Assembly (NCBI RefSeq): GCF_050948175.1
Contig: NC_135198.1
Location: 8,507,001-8,571,000 of the forward strand
Length of the DNA: 64,000 nucleotides
From: Xylocopa sonorina
Lineage: Eukaryota > Arthropoda > Insecta > Hymenoptera > Apidae
Reading direction: 5' to 3'
Under the pieces are notes generated by a model that was not told the DNA's origin, made no database searches, and was given only the letters and a program-made list of their open reading frames with translations. The position numbers and the translations under genes are program-made. This document shows, in pieces, positions 51,357 through 64,000 of the stretch. Position 1 is the stretch's first letter. Each line of letters starts with the position of its first letter.

Positions 51357-54300
51357 TTTCTTTTCCTCGCCTCCCGTCCTCCTTCAACCGCGGAAAGAAA
51401 GGGTGGCGGAGAAGGGAGGAGGGCGGCCCGACGTCGACACGGCGGGTGGCGTGTAATCGATTAATTAATTACGCGCGGCTCGTCAAGCTCGACGAGCTGC
51501 GGCGCCGTTTTCGCAACAATTTCCAAGTTTCGAGGGGCCTCGCGCGCGGGTTACATGTTAATAACCTCGTTCATTACGCCGGTAATTGCGCCGACCTGCA
51601 CACAAGGGCTGCCGTTTCGACCTCGTTTCTCAACAATTGCCCTACGTTCCCCGCTCGCAATTCTTTTCAGCCTATTCTCCGCTGGCTTTCGAAAACACAC
51701 CGCTCAAGACGAGACGGACAGCGCGTATTATCCATCCAGCGAAATGGCAATTTCTACATCGCCTCGCTTTTTTACCCGACGTGTTTGCGCCGGTGGGCTT
51801 CTTTCGATTCGAAATTAATCACGAAGAAAGATAATGAGATTGCTCGTCGAGGTGTGCGGTGCTCGATAAAATTTCGCGTTCGATCGATTGGCCAGCTGGC
51901 GCGTAACGTTCGCGCTTTATCTCCTTGGATTAAATTCGGCGAGATGAGGGAAAATTTTCTAAACTTTTCCACTGTCCAATCGACTCGAGAACGCGTATCC
52001 TTGCGTATATGCCAAACGACGATTCCCCTTTCGACTCGCTTTGTATTTTATATTCGCCAGCGTTATCGCGTGGAAGCTACGTTCGATAATTAAGTGTCTG
52101 GGATCGCGAAGAAGGATCGTTTTCACGGTCTTGCCAGGTATTCCGCGAAAACTTTCAGCCGGTTCCCTTCCACGCGACGATTCATCATTCTTGGACAACG
52201 ATCTTCCACGGCCACGCGATATCTCGGTTATTTCCGCGGGTGGAAGGAAAAGCGGAGCGCGATTACACGCACGCGTATGCAAAACCGTGGCGAAGGGGTT
52301 ACGGTGGTGGTGGTGTCTGTGCGACATCGCGATACGACTGGGTCGACAACCACGTTTCAGAAAACGCCAGCCTCGAGAGGGCCGTGTCGGGGAACAAAAA
52401 CGGAGCGAGCGCTGCCAACGCCAGCGTTTTTTAATGTAACGGGACTCGAATACGAGCTGACTGGATAACGTTATTTTCGCTTGTCCGCGGATGATTCGAA
52501 TCGGCTACGAGCGGGTGAGATGGTAATTAAATTTCGAGCAGACGGAACGGATCGCGCCGGTGGTTTAACGTCGCTCCTCGACTCGGCCGCGAAAGTAACG
52601 AGAGCCGCGTTCGACAATTAGAGGCGTCGTTATTAACAGCCGATTGGTGCCACGACCGATCGAGACGCGACGTGACCGTAATTTCCCGTCGATTTCCTGC
52701 TCCTCCATCACGGCCCGCTAAGTTGCGCCATCGGCTGCGCGAAATTAAAGCTATTGTGCGCGGCGCGCCTGATCGTGAATGCGTCCTCGTAAATTGCGCC
52801 CGGGTCACAATGCCAATGGGCTCGCGGGCTGCAATGACGCGTGACATATTCTGCCTTACAGGTGCGTGAATCGAGCGACCGGGCATCGGTGCAACTTCCG
52901 TTCGCCGCCCGTACAAACCGAGAACCAATAATTGCGTTTATCGAAGGACGAGGCGAGCCATGGGAACCGTCCACGATCGGATGGTCGTCGAACGATGTTC
53001 GAGAAGAACCGAGGAAACTCGACGCGCCCAACGACAACCCGCAACAACACGGTTGCATCGCGAAACGCCAAGCATCGATCGCGGAGGAACCGCGTCCAGT
53101 ACACGGGGATTACGCGTTCGAAATTCGAGATCCTCGATGCCCATTTCCTGCGCGGTCCATCCGCAAATCCGCCGTAGAACGGCTGGTACGACAACCCGCG
53201 GTTGTAACGGTTGAAAAATAGTCGACGATACCCCCGCGAGACATCGCGATAAATCACCCAGGGGATTGGTAGAAATCTCCGTTAGAGGCGGAGGGATCGC
53301 GGTACGGGGATGAAAATCGCGGGTCGATCATCCGAATCGGGCAAGTGGAACGTGAAAAGCGCGCGTCGACACGGTCGATCGACGTCGCGGCAGTCTGGAC
53401 GCGGGAGAGGGCCGCCGTTGGAAACGGAGCAGGCAGCCTCCGACGCGTTTCCCACGGGCCTCTCTCGTCCGGGCAAAAAGAAGGGGACCCGCGTGGATGG
53501 CGTGGAAAAGAGGGACAGGAGGGGTAGGAGCGGTGGAAAACGAGCGGGGTGACCTTAATTTCGCCGCGGAAAAACGCGCGCTCCGCTGGCTAGGGGAAGA
53601 GCACGCGCGTGCAACCCGCGTATGGTAACGAACCGGGCGTGCTTTCGATACTAATGAGCTGGATTAGGCGAACCGTTAGATCGCCGCAGTGATATAAATC
53701 AATGTTGGCTGCGTGTGTGTATAAGCGTGTACCTATAATTGCGAGTGGCATTTAATCGGTGTCCTCTTAACGATGAGAACAAGTTAGAACCTGATGGCAT
53801 TTCACGGTTCTGTACGAGGATCGTTTCTCGAGCAGTGCGACCAACTTCTCTGAAAGTTTCTGCGATCTTTGCATACCTCGTCGATTGCCATTCTCGCCAG
53901 AATTCAGGCGCACACGTGCATCGTGAGATGGAACTCTGAATCGTAGTAAAAGATCGACGGACTTTTCAGCAACCACTTCGGATCAGTCCCAGCAGCCACG
54001 AAGTAGGGACGCGTTACGATTTCGAGTGTCGTAAAATTTTCCATACGTTCCAATCGTAAAGTGCCCTCAGGAAATCAAGTTTTAAAGAGAGAGAGAGAGG
54101 CGCATCGAGTATTCGTGGGACCGTTCAGACTCGAGGATCGAGTATCCGCGGCCTGTTTCCCGTGTGGGAAAGGATGCGTTTTTAGATCTTTCCTAGGGGC
54201 GTGGAAAAGCACGCGGGACGCTTGTACGGTTTGATCGAGCATCGAAAGGTGAAGGGAGTGGTTGGGTGTTCCTGGGTGAGCTATGGATTGCCAGCCTATC

Positions 54301-55945
54301 GGATGCACTGTGGGAAATGCCATATGCGATGGTACACCGAGATACGAAGCTTGGAAAACTAAACGTACGATTTCGCATGTACGTAACGAGAAAATTCCAG
54401 GCGAGAGGGATGTCGAACGATATTCAGTTTTACGGTTATTAAGAAAAAACCCGTGACACGTGTTCTCCCCGGTATTAATTTAGTGAATTATGCGGTTATG
54501 ACGCGGCTGGTCGTTCTCATTCTCATATTCGACGTTCCAAACTGTCTGTCCTCGGCGACACATGCGTGTGAGAAAGGCCTCGGTTTACGATTTGTCATGG
54601 AATCGTAAAAAAAAAAGAAAAAACACCGTTCAGCTGCCAGTCGTAAACCTACATGCTAATTACGGACGAAGAAATTCAAGCCCCCGGTCCGCATGATCTG
54701 GCCGTTTTAATCAAGCCCGCCTTGCCACTGTTTTATCAGTTGCTGGGTGTATTTTATTCCGTAATTAAAAAGCGAACGAAAAGTATCCGTCGAGCTAAGT
54801 AAACGGCTGCCGTTAATATTTATGGAAACTTGAATTTCTTCGCCGTCTCGATGCTCGCCATCCGTTGCCGCGATGCTCGTCTCCATCAATTCCTACGAGA
54901 AAATGAACGAAGCGTATGGAAGAGCAACGGAGGGAAGGGGGTTTATACCTGGAAATATCGAAGATCGAGAGCACAATGCCTGGGACGTTTCTCCGCGACG
55001 AAGAAAAGGCTCCAGCGGAAAAGACCCGAATATCCCTATTTTTCTCTCGCGCGAGAAGAGAGGAGGGAAAAAAATGGGCAGACCTCGGTGGGAGAGAGCG
55101 CCTAGGGAACAAAAAAAAAAAAAAAAAGAGGAACACGGGAGAAAGGGAGCCCGGCGCGGCGATGCTCGATCGAACTGAAAAATAACCGCGGGCGGCTGGA
55201 AAATCGATGAAGACAGGAACGGGCTAAAGTAGGTTAGCGTTCGAATTTTAACGAAACGACCTCGATGGTTCCTACGTAAACGGTGGACCGTAGTATTCGA
55301 GGCGATCAAAGAAGTCTGCGAAAAAGAGAGTCCATCGATGGACTTTTTTTCCCTTTGGCTATTACGTACCCTCGGAGGAGTCTAAATTAGAAGAAGCGTG
55401 TCGATCGACCTGGTCTCGCAGTTCCTCGTCTCGAAAGCTTCTTCTTCTTCTTCGATCAATCCTCTCCACGAACAAGAGAAGACGAAGAGACAACCGATAT
55501 CTTCGCGCAGTGTTCGCCGCGATTTGCGTCCCGATAATCGAGGTTCCGCTGGACGTACGCGCGTACGTACGTCCCGCGGGTACATATCGACACGTATCGC
55601 TGCGAACGGTGTTCCTTATTGCTATTGCGATCACAATGGTCGACGAAACGCAAAACGCGACGCTATTCGCGTTATGCAACCCAGTCGATACCCACCTGGG
55701 GTCATTTCCACGCGAGGCGTCTTCCTCGCGCGCGGTTAATGGGCCGGCCGAGTACGGACCGAGGCCGGGGCATTTTAGGCACACCCTGTATAAGGAGACG
55801 TCGAGGCCGACCTCACGATCGGGCTGATGACATTTAAAAGTGCGACGGGAAGGTATCGACCGGCAGAAAAGGGCGAGAGACAGACGGGCAGACAGAGAGA
55901 AACGCTGCACGGCGCGCGGCGAGGGAGAGACAGCCGTGTGCTTCA

Positions 55946-55960
55946 AGAGAGAGAGAGAGA

Positions 55961-55998
<38 letters not shown>

Positions 55999-55999
55999 T
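55946..55999. repeat. (GA)n microsatellite
   Basis: An interrupted GA run of about 54 bp with GGG and AAA interruptions. Confidence 0.92.
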
Positions 56000-57317
56000 G
56001 GACGGGCGGACAGACGGCGGGGAAGAGGGAAAGGGGAACTCTCTGGTAATGGGAGCGAGGGAGAACGAGCGTCGACCCAGACGAGAAAACTGCAGTGAAA
56101 GCCCGGCTCTCGCATTCTGGGCCAGACGGAAGAAACACGAGGCAGACGGTGTAACGGCCTCTCGCTCTTTCTCCCTCCTATCGATCGCTCCGTCTCGATT
56201 CGCCTCACGGCTGGCCGCGTACGCCGCCGCTCGTTTTTCCTATTTTTCTTCCAGCTACGCCCCGGGGGCAGCTATCGGAGGGACTTTCGCGCTCTCGAGA
56301 ACGCGCCTCCGTAGACGGCGAGGGCGGAATGCTTGATTATGCAAACGGCGGGGGCCCAACGATTTGCCCGATCGTTGGAGAACCTTCGACCGCGATCCCC
56401 GTACGTACGCGGGGGAACGAACGCGCGCGCCGCTCGTTGAATTATGCTCCACCACCGTCGACTCGTTACTTTGATTTGTAGTTCACTCCCTTCGCCGCTC
56501 TTTTACTTTTTTTTTTTTTCTTTTTTTACCTTCGTTAAAGGAAACGCTGTTCGCGCGGTGATTAGTTTCCTGGCCTACGACTACGTTCGTACGATCTTTC
56601 GAGATTTCCAATTGGCAATGATCGGTTGCGCGACAAGTTTATCGTTCCAGGAAATCGACTCGCCGCTACCGCGAAGCATTAGTCACGCGACTCGACGCGA
56701 TTCTAAGCGGTCGCGCGATCGACGGGGATGGATAAACGTTAGAAAATGATCGATGCCCGCGTCAAGCGTCAGGGAAATTATTAATAGACCGGTTACACGA
56801 ATCCGCCTTATCGCGATCGGTATCGTTGGCCGCTGGTCGAAGCGGATCGCGTGGACGCCGGACGGATGAACCGCGAACAACCGTGGAAAACAGAGGGGGA
56901 TGCGATAACGCTCGATAACCGGGTAGGAGGGCCGATTAAACGATGAAAAATCGACGCGCGGCCGGGTATCAAGTTTGCCCCATTTTCCGACCAACCGTCC
57001 GTCGACGTCCCGCTTAAACTTGCGCCTAATTACCCAACTTATCGGCGTCCTGATTACTTCGCGCGGCGCTAATAGGTTTTCACGCGGATCCGACGTTTAA
57101 CTTAACACCGGCGCGTGTCGATTCGATGGCCATGGGAATTTCCATCCCTTCCCGCGTGCAACCCTTCGCGCGTCCCATCGTTCTACTCGAACGCGACGCC
57201 TACTAAATCGTTTCTCGAGGCAATTGCGATTCCTATCGAATCGTTGACAGTGAAACACGAACGACAGCGAGGACAGAGATTACTAGTTTTTGAAATAGAT
57301 CGATTTGGTGAACATAC

Positions 57318-57475
57318 CACAAGGGCCATGTCGCGTGGTTTCGAACCCTGAACGTGAAGGATTCGTGCGCCCAGCTCAAGCAGCTTTCTCCTCAACTGTT
57401 TCACGGAGACGCCGAGCGTCTGCATGCAGCGACGCCTCAGCTTCATTTGAACCGTGCCGCCAGGTTGTCGACGTG
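57318..57475 (-). other. Candidate exon of uncertain frame (acceptor and GTATGT donor)
   Basis: On the minus strand this 158-nt segment is bounded by TTTCCAG and by the strong donor GTATGT. Two frames look protein-like. One contains MKLRRRCMQTLGVSVKQLRR and is open through the donor. The other reads SNEAEASLHADARRLRETVE and stops before it. The base usage differs from the TCG-rich surroundings. It could be a 5' UTR exon or early exon of the minus-strand PMEPA1-like gene, or of an unrelated gene. It shows no membrane segment, so it is not the expected transmembrane exon. Confidence 0.18.
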
Positions 57476-57675
57476 CTGGAAACCACTGGCCGTCAGCTGT
57501 CAAGCTGGCATAAACACTCCCGGACTCTCGCGTCCCGTTTCCTATTCCCTCTGAAACCTGGCTCGTTCCTCCGATTTCTCGTCACTCGCTCACTTTTCTT
57601 CTTCCCACCTTTCCTTCTCGTTCGCGGTTCGACAAAAGTCCTGTTACCACGCTGCGTTACTCGAAACGGTTTCGA

Positions 57676-57702
57676 GGAGAGACAGAGAGAGAGAGAGAGA
57701 GA
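57676..57702. repeat. (GA)n microsatellite
   Basis: GA run of about 27 bp, followed by a short AC-rich stretch (ACACACGCACACACAC). Confidence 0.88.
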
Positions 57703-58898
57703 TGGAGAGAAAACGAAACACACGCACACACACGGCGGGGAATGTCAAAGTGTCATGGCAGCAGAAGGTGTCTCGACGCGTTTACGTCACACGACGTCGA
57801 ATCGATCCGATCGACGCTCACGGAGGAAACGACCCGGTTTCCGTCTCGATTCGACACGGTGCACCGAACGCATCCGATGCCACTTGACCGCACCGGGCTT
57901 ACGGTTGTTTAACAAGTGCTCCGATGCCCGCACGTGCCGTCGTCGTCTCCCTTCGATAACGTAGAGCTCCTTTTTTTCCGCGTTCCACCGATATTTACGG
58001 AACACTCGTTGCGAACGTCCGTCGGCCGATCCTGGAGCACGCAACTACACACGTCGAGGTTGAATGGGAGAAAAAAAGAGGAGGAAGAATTCCTCGAGAC
58101 TTCTGCGAGGAGGACGCACGCGTCTCGCGTGCGAGCCGGAATCCTCGGGAGACGTTAAATAATGCACCGGTACACGCGTCTTCTTTTGACAGGCACGACC
58201 TTGACTTTCGAGCGGCCGCCTCGCGTGTCTCCGCACGGCGTGCGTTCCTCGATCCTTCGAGACTCCCTTCTTCGCAAACGAGCCTCGCTGTCGGCTGCTC
58301 GCCTCGTTCCCCACGAGACACACGGACGACGACGATGGAGGCACGGTCTCGAGAGGAAAACCGCACCGTTGGCCGACTATCCCGGCTAGTAACACCGTCG
58401 ACGGTGTCGCGCGACGTTTCCCTCGATGACGCCGACCTCGCGTCGTTCGCGGAGACTAAAGGACGGACGCGGTAGTCGAGAAGCGTGTGCGGATCGTCGA
58501 GGAAACTTGAATGGTCAGGAAATAATCGCGCACTGTCGTAGGAACTCGTTTCTCTTCCCCTGGGTCGTTGCAGCCGGTGAAACGACCGATTCGTCCTCGA
58601 GGTTCGAGTCTCTTTTGATACACGGTGCCCGAACGACAAACTAGAAAGCGGAACCTGCTCCGCGATAGGGAAGCCTGGACTCGAGGGCTCCGACACATCC
58701 GACACGTTCCAAGTCCAGCGGCAGACTGAATTCGCCCGGTGGCTGTCAGGCCGCAGCACCGTCGACACCGATCGCTTCCCCCTCCATTTGCCGCGCGTCA
58801 ACCCTTTCCATCGTGCCCCCACCGCTACCGCCGTCGGCGCAGTGGTCGCATTTACCTTCCCCTCGAGTCCCTTCCGCCCCTTCGTCGAGATGCATCGT

Positions 58899-58923
58899 TG
58901 CTCTCTCTCTCTCTCTCTCTCTC
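58899..58923. repeat. (CT)n microsatellite
   Basis: Twelve uninterrupted CT units. Confidence 0.9.
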
Positions 58924-59632
58924 CGTCCGCTGCACCAGCGGACGCCGGTGCGCGGCGCACGCAGAGACGAGTCGTCGACGCGTCTGTGTGCGCCGCTGGT
59001 GCAGCGGGTGTCCTGCGTGCACCACTGCCAGGGAGGCAAATCTACGCGAGCGTGTACGTGTGTGCGTATACGTGTATCGAGCGTACGGAGGATTGCACGC
59101 GAGCCAAGCGTATACGGAGAGAGAGAGAGAGAGAACACACAGTCGTAGCTCGAACCAGCAGCCGGTTAAGCCGGTATATGTCGTGGCAGGACGTAAAAAT
59201 CATCCGCGTGGCGGTGTCGACGATGATATCCCCGCGACAGGACGGCGCGTTGCGTCCTCCTGGTGGGAGGCAGCCGCGACAAGGACTCGACACGGTGACA
59301 CCGCGAGGAGATAGCAAGGAAACGTACGATCGATCTCGCGCGACTGAAAAAATACCCCCTGCACGGTGAGGATCGTACGCGTTCCAGGATTACGACGGGG
59401 TAGAACGTCGAGGGAGGGTGGATATCGGGAAACGTTTATTCCTTCACCGCGTTACCCTGGTTCCTCGTAACCACCGCGCTCGGATTGTCGCGAAATATTC
59501 ACCGTGGATGAAACGCGCGCGGAAAGTAATTAGCCTTCGCAGAGGTAAAACCGTGACATTTCGAGTAGCGAGATCCGCCGAAAGGAGGTGCGCGTATCCG
59601 GCCAAAGGTGGTACCAGCCGAGGGGGTGGAAA

Positions 59633-59655
59633 CGAACGAACGAACGAACGAACCG
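59633..59655. repeat. (AACG)n microsatellite
   Basis: Five tandem copies of a four-base AACG unit. Confidence 0.88.
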
Positions 59656-60493
59656 TCGACGGCGCACGCACGCGTGCGTGCAGTTACGTAGGTGCATTCA
59701 CTCGCGCGAATTATTCTCGTCGACGGTGCTCCAGTCGGTTCCATTAATTCGAGTGCGCCACTCTATCCTATAGAGGGTGAAATTACCCTTGAAATTATAA
59801 CAGGTTGATACTTCAACCGCACCGGCATCGACCGTCACAGGTCGCTCGCTGCGCGATCGATAGCACTTGTTCGATGCGATATGGGCACCGGTGGAACGTT
59901 CAGAGAATAGTTTTCAATTAAGCACGCCAGGAATGGCAGCGACAAAAGAAACCTGGCTGCGCTCGTCGGATCGTTCGACCGAGCCCCGTCTCGGGATCGG
60001 ATAATCGCCGCCGCCAATTAAATCCCTCCGTGCCTGCTGCGCGTCATCGTTCGATTTCAATTTCCGACTAATTTCGTAATCCGTGCAAGCGACGCGATTA
60101 AACAGACGAGTAACAAATAACATGTGCGTCGCGAGTATTTTCCCTGTGTAGAGTCGGTCGTAGGAGGCTCGTCGAGGTTTGCTCTCGATCGTGGATAAGC
60201 GCACGGAACGGAGCGGAGCGGGCATGCAACGTGACGCGCGTTGCACACGACCGTCTGGTCATGAGGCGCAACTTCTTTCCACGGCACCACCAGACGCATC
60301 CGACCCCCACTACGCGGCTTGGTCTCACACCAAGAGGCCAAAGTCTCACAGACGAATTCTCGCACCCGCGCTCTACCACACCGCGACAGAGCCGAAGCAA
60401 GAGCCACGCGGAAGAGGAAGAGAGGAAGAAAACAGGAGGACAAGAAAACAGCCTCGCGAGACGCTGTTCGAGTGCACGCTCCATCCAGCTCGC

Positions 60494-60496
60494 GAT

Positions 60497-60527
<31 letters not shown>

Positions 60528-60528
60528 T
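60494..60528. repeat. (GTC)n trinucleotide repeat
   Basis: About 11 GTC units. It would encode poly-Val, poly-Ser or poly-Arg on the plus strand, or poly-Asp, poly-Thr or poly-Arg on the minus strand, but no supported exon covers it. Confidence 0.92.
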
Positions 60529-61177
60529 CGATGCACGTGTAGTATAGGCGTGTGTCTTGAGAAACTTCCTGACCTTACGTCTCTGATGTCGTTTCGACTG
60601 ACTGCGATCCGTATTTTGACGAGCTGTCCCGACCAAGTCATCCTCGAGGCAGGCGTCACCCACCGCGTACACCGTCGAGCACACACGTGACAATCGAGGG
60701 ACCGCAGCGGCTTCATTTCCACCAAGTCGGGACCGAACTTTTCCATTAGAGTGACGACGGGCCGTGGTTCCCGTGGCCCTTAACGACCCGCCTTTTATAT
60801 TAAATTCCAGCCCGCGGTAAAAGTATTTCGATACGGGACACCGTTGACCGTCCCTGTGAGAGGCATCCGCGTACCCACCAGGTTCTTCCAGGACGTAACG
60901 CAATTACGTAATTAACTTTTCGTTGCTTCCGCGAAAGTGGTGGCAACTTTCCCGGTAGTCGGAGTAAGGTGTACCTCGACCGTTGAACGTTCGAGGTGAA
61001 TTTCGAGGCATCCGTTCCACGGTACACCTACGTGTGGTAGCACTCTGGCAAACTTTTCACCCCCGTTCGCTCGCGCGCTGCCTATTTAGCTGTTCTCCAC
61101 GCGGAGCCCGGATAAACGGGAGCCGGGGCGTAGCTCGAGCATTTTCGTGGCACGGTTAAACTTTCCCTTTCGCGGTG

Positions 61178-61178
61178 G

Positions 61179-61227
<49 letters not shown>
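61178..61227. repeat. (TC)n microsatellite, longest in the window
   Basis: About 24 uninterrupted TC units, the longest dinucleotide run in the window. Confidence 0.95.
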
Positions 61228-61229
<2 letters not shown>

Positions 61230-62823
61230 TTCCTACTCGTCTGTATAACGAGGGGCAGGGTCGCGATCAAAACAACCGCGAGAGTCTCTCAGACAGCTGC
61301 GTTCACGGTCTGCACGTGAATCTGCTCCACCCCCGCACCCCTTTCTCTTCCTTCCTCTTTTGTTCGCCGTATCGGAGCGTATCGCGGTCGCACGTAGCGA
61401 TAGTAGCGGAGTCGTTGGTAGGATCCGCAGACGACGTCGCCGGTGACGACCGCGACGGCGATGGCGGCTGGTGGCTTTATCGCCCGCCGGTGAACGAGTG
61501 TGTCGGCGTCGTTGCGAGCGTGCGTGTGCACCAGGCTTGACACATTCTTACCGCGAGCAAGGGAACCAACGATACGTACGAGACCGCTGACACCACAACT
61601 ATTCTGTTTGTCACAACCTTGCAAAATATATTTTTGCCGAACCGAGAGTGGGACTGATGATAGCCAGAAGTGTGTAAAAAAGAGTATCTTCCCTGTCAGA
61701 TACTGCTTATCAGCGGCCAAAAAGCCAGTTAGTCATCGATAACGATTATCCCAATCAACCAACAGAGATTTTAATCGCACGCGATGGTTATTCGCGGCCA
61801 GAACGTTCCAAGGTGATCGTTTCTCGATTCTAGATTAGATCCTGAAACACCTCACGGTACACCCTTGACGAGATCATCGAGTTAACAACGATTTTTCCAC
61901 GACTCGTCGAGTGAAAATTTCAACGATCGTCGCGTTTCGGGCCCTGGAACGAAACGAAACGAGAAAGCCAGCAAGAAATCGCGAGAGGCAGCTACACGGG
62001 GGGCGAGAAAGAGAAAGAGAGTCGCACGAGGCAGTGGCGCGCGCGCAACGTCTGTGTGCGACGCTTGGCTGCGAGTGTGTGCGCGCCGTCTAGACAGGAG
62101 GTTGTTGGGGCCGAACGAGGGTCGGCGGAGAGAGGCGAAAGACGATGCTGGGTTCGAGGGATTCGTACGAGAGAGCGGGAGAGAAAGAGAGAGAGTGAGA
62201 GCGAGAGAAGGTGGGGTGGATACGGGTACGAGCGAAAACTGCAGGGGGGAGGAGGCCGAGGTGGCGGCAGGGAAGGCAGCAAAACGAGATAGTGGGGAGG
62301 GTATGATAACCGGCTATCATATCTCAGAGCCGCTGCTACGAGTCTTCCGTTTCCCCTTTCTTCTCCAGCGATCCTTCTCTCTCTCCCTCTCTCTCACCTC
62401 CTTTCGCCCTCCGTCCGCCCTCTACATCCACACCATCTTCATCCTGCTGTTCGTCGCTGACCGAGGCTCTACGCCTAGCGACGGGCTCGATACTTCTCAA
62501 TTAGCATCGATTTCTAACGCTCCAGAAAGAATCATGGACGCATCTCCATTTCGAGCAACCGTAGAAGAGTAGCAGTATCCGCAGTTCCTCATCGAAAGCT
62601 CTCGACTTCGTTGTTACTACCGTCGTCGCAGCTGATGTGCCCGCTGCGAACCCTTCGAGAGGAATGGACACGATGTACCAATAAACGACGCGTATAACCT
62701 AGTCGATGGAAATGGAAATTCGCGAGGCGAGTATCGAGGTATCGAATTGCTCGAAACTCTTGTATCACTCCCATCGCTATCCTCGACGACCGGTGCGGAG
62801 CAACCTCCACCTCCACCGACAGC

Positions 62824-62850
62824 TTCTGCTTCTTCTTCTTCTTCTTCGTC
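62824..62850. repeat. (CTT)n trinucleotide repeat
   Basis: About eight CTT units with one TCG interruption, bordering a long pyrimidine-rich stretch that continues to about 62950. Confidence 0.85.
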
Positions 62851-64000
62851 GTCCTCTTAGTCTTCAGCCACCTCTGCTCTCTTTATTCCCTTTCTTCTCT
62901 CCCCCCGCCGCTTCTTGTTCGAGCCCTCCACCTCCCTCCGGCCCCCTTACAAATCGACTTCGCCGCGACGTGGCCCAGACGGAACGCGATAACTCTGCAC
63001 CGTGTGCTCCCTTTTTTTTCTCCTCTCTCTACCCTTGCCCTTTTCTTCTCTTTCGATTACGCTCGCCCTAACCCCTCCCCCGCTCCTTTTTATTTGCCCT
63101 CCGCGAGAGACATCGCGCTGCCTTATCGTTGGGGATGGGGTTGCGCCGGCTGCGCGCCATGCTTCCAATCACGCTCCCTGGAACCGGTACGCGTCGTTCC
63201 GAGGGTGTACAACCGAGTCTCGGTGCTCCAAGACGGCTGTACCTACGCTCGAGTGCACTGGATTCTCTCCACCGTGGAAACGTTCGCTCAGCACCCACGA
63301 TTAGTCGATCGTAGAAAACTATCGCTATCTAAATTCTGTCCAGGTTCGCGTTCGTACGAACCGAAGAAATGGCTGGTTTAGAGCAGTGTCCAAGTGGATG
63401 GTGTTTGCCTGCACTCCTTACGATTGTTACTACTTTTCGCACGTAGCGGTACACTATCGTCTGGCCGCTTCACCGTTCGCGGTGTTGTACACACCGTTTC
63501 GAACGAATCTCGAATCGGAACGGAATCGAAAGGGCTCGAGAGGGTGGCGAGAACATTTAGGAGACGTTCCAAGGGAGTGACGCGGATCTCTGAGAGGAAG
63601 ATACGTAATCAGCTGTTGCTTCATAGTCGAGCGATCTATATACGAATGGGGACAGTCTCGATTAGATAGCGACTATGAACGCAACACAGTAGATTTTGGA
63701 GCAATACGAATTGAAAGTGGACGAATGGTCGTCTGTCGCGGACAACGTTGTACACGGTGGTTTTCACAAATCTTTTTTTTCTCGCTGCGATCAGTCGAGC
63801 CATCAAGATCGTCGACGTAGTCGTTCCACCAGAGCCTAATATCCCAGTGTGCTCGTCGCCTACGCGATCACGTTCCGTTCTGTTCTTCGTCCTTTATTAT
63901 TTTGTTACGAGGAAACCTGCAAATGATATCACTTGCGTGGGCGACGGATGCCCGGACTTAATGCGATCGTATCTATAGAGCAATTTGACGCGAAGGGTTT

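Larger units (their letters stand above)
37944..64000. other. Probable upstream intron or 5' flank of the PMEPA1-like gene
   Basis: On the minus strand this lies upstream of an exon that starts at an acceptor, so at least part must be intron. I looked for a minus-strand exon with a run of about 20 hydrophobic residues followed by basic residues, as the family requires, and did not find one. (GA)n/(CT)n tracts are frequent, above all from 55900 to 62300. Long frames here are low-complexity translations of those tracts or Arg/Ser-rich shadows. Confidence 0.45.

Noticed and set aside
51233..52093. 286-codon plus-strand frame
   Set aside because: It starts in a CT microsatellite (Leu/Ser alternation) and continues as an Arg-rich chance frame with no recognisable domain.
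55362..56138. 258-codon minus-strand frame
   Set aside because: The centre is a translation of the (GA)n tract and the rest has no family features.
57995..58960. 321-codon minus-strand frame
   Set aside because: Arg/Ser/Glu-rich with low-complexity runs from GA repeats. No domain, no splice structure, and other frames in the same place are also open.
63773..63830. Possible Ig-domain first-strand exon (AIKIVDVVVPPEP after a pyrimidine tract and CAG), resembling Beat-family proteins
   Set aside because: The frame does not continue into an Ig fold (no Cys/Trp pattern), no donor follows at a suitable place, and the window ends soon after.

Overview
This is eukaryotic nuclear DNA with almost no long coding sequence. 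The base composition is mid-GC and CpG-rich, with very frequent TCG/CGA words. There are many simple repeats, GT-AG introns, and one gene of clear animal type. I think it comes from a hymenopteran insect (bee, wasp or ant), but that is inference from sequence style and no marker proves it.

The one gene I can identify lies on the minus strand at 34543-37943. Two exons, joined in phase 0, encode the cytoplasmic part of an insect member of the PMEPA1 (TMEPAI) / LDLRAD4 family. These are single-pass membrane adaptors that damp TGF-beta/activin signalling by binding receptor-regulated SMADs and NEDD4-type ubiquitin ligases. The family's landmark blocks are present (DGEE...LRDPEQ, then the SMAD-interaction PPNR block, then a PPPY motif), and the two exons join at the spacing I recall for the vertebrate proteins. 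The N-terminal and transmembrane exons were not recognised. They should lie further along the minus strand, somewhere in 37944-64000 or beyond. The protein ends in a Gln/His tail with 12 consecutive His. The same frame stays open, with coding-like composition, for 86 codons after the UGA stop, so stop-codon readthrough is possible.

The other striking object is a satellite-like array at 25011-26040. It has about five 199-bp units, each a nested inverted repeat carrying three perfect TGACGTCA (CREB/ATF-type) palindromes. The core between a 14-bp pair of inverted arms is flipped in the last two units relative to the first three. On each side, AT-rich DNA carries polyadenylation-type signals pointing towards the array, each near a small candidate terminal exon, so the array may sit between two convergent transcripts.

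Region by region: 1-24500 is apparently intergenic or intronic, with two weak small ORFs. 24500-26750 holds the array and its flanks. 26750-34280 is non-coding with microsatellites, and part of it may be 3' UTR of the PMEPA1-like gene. 34282-37943 is the recognised gene and its intron. 37944-64000 is probably upstream intron or 5' flank, rich in (GA)n/(CT)n tracts, with a few weak antisense small ORFs.
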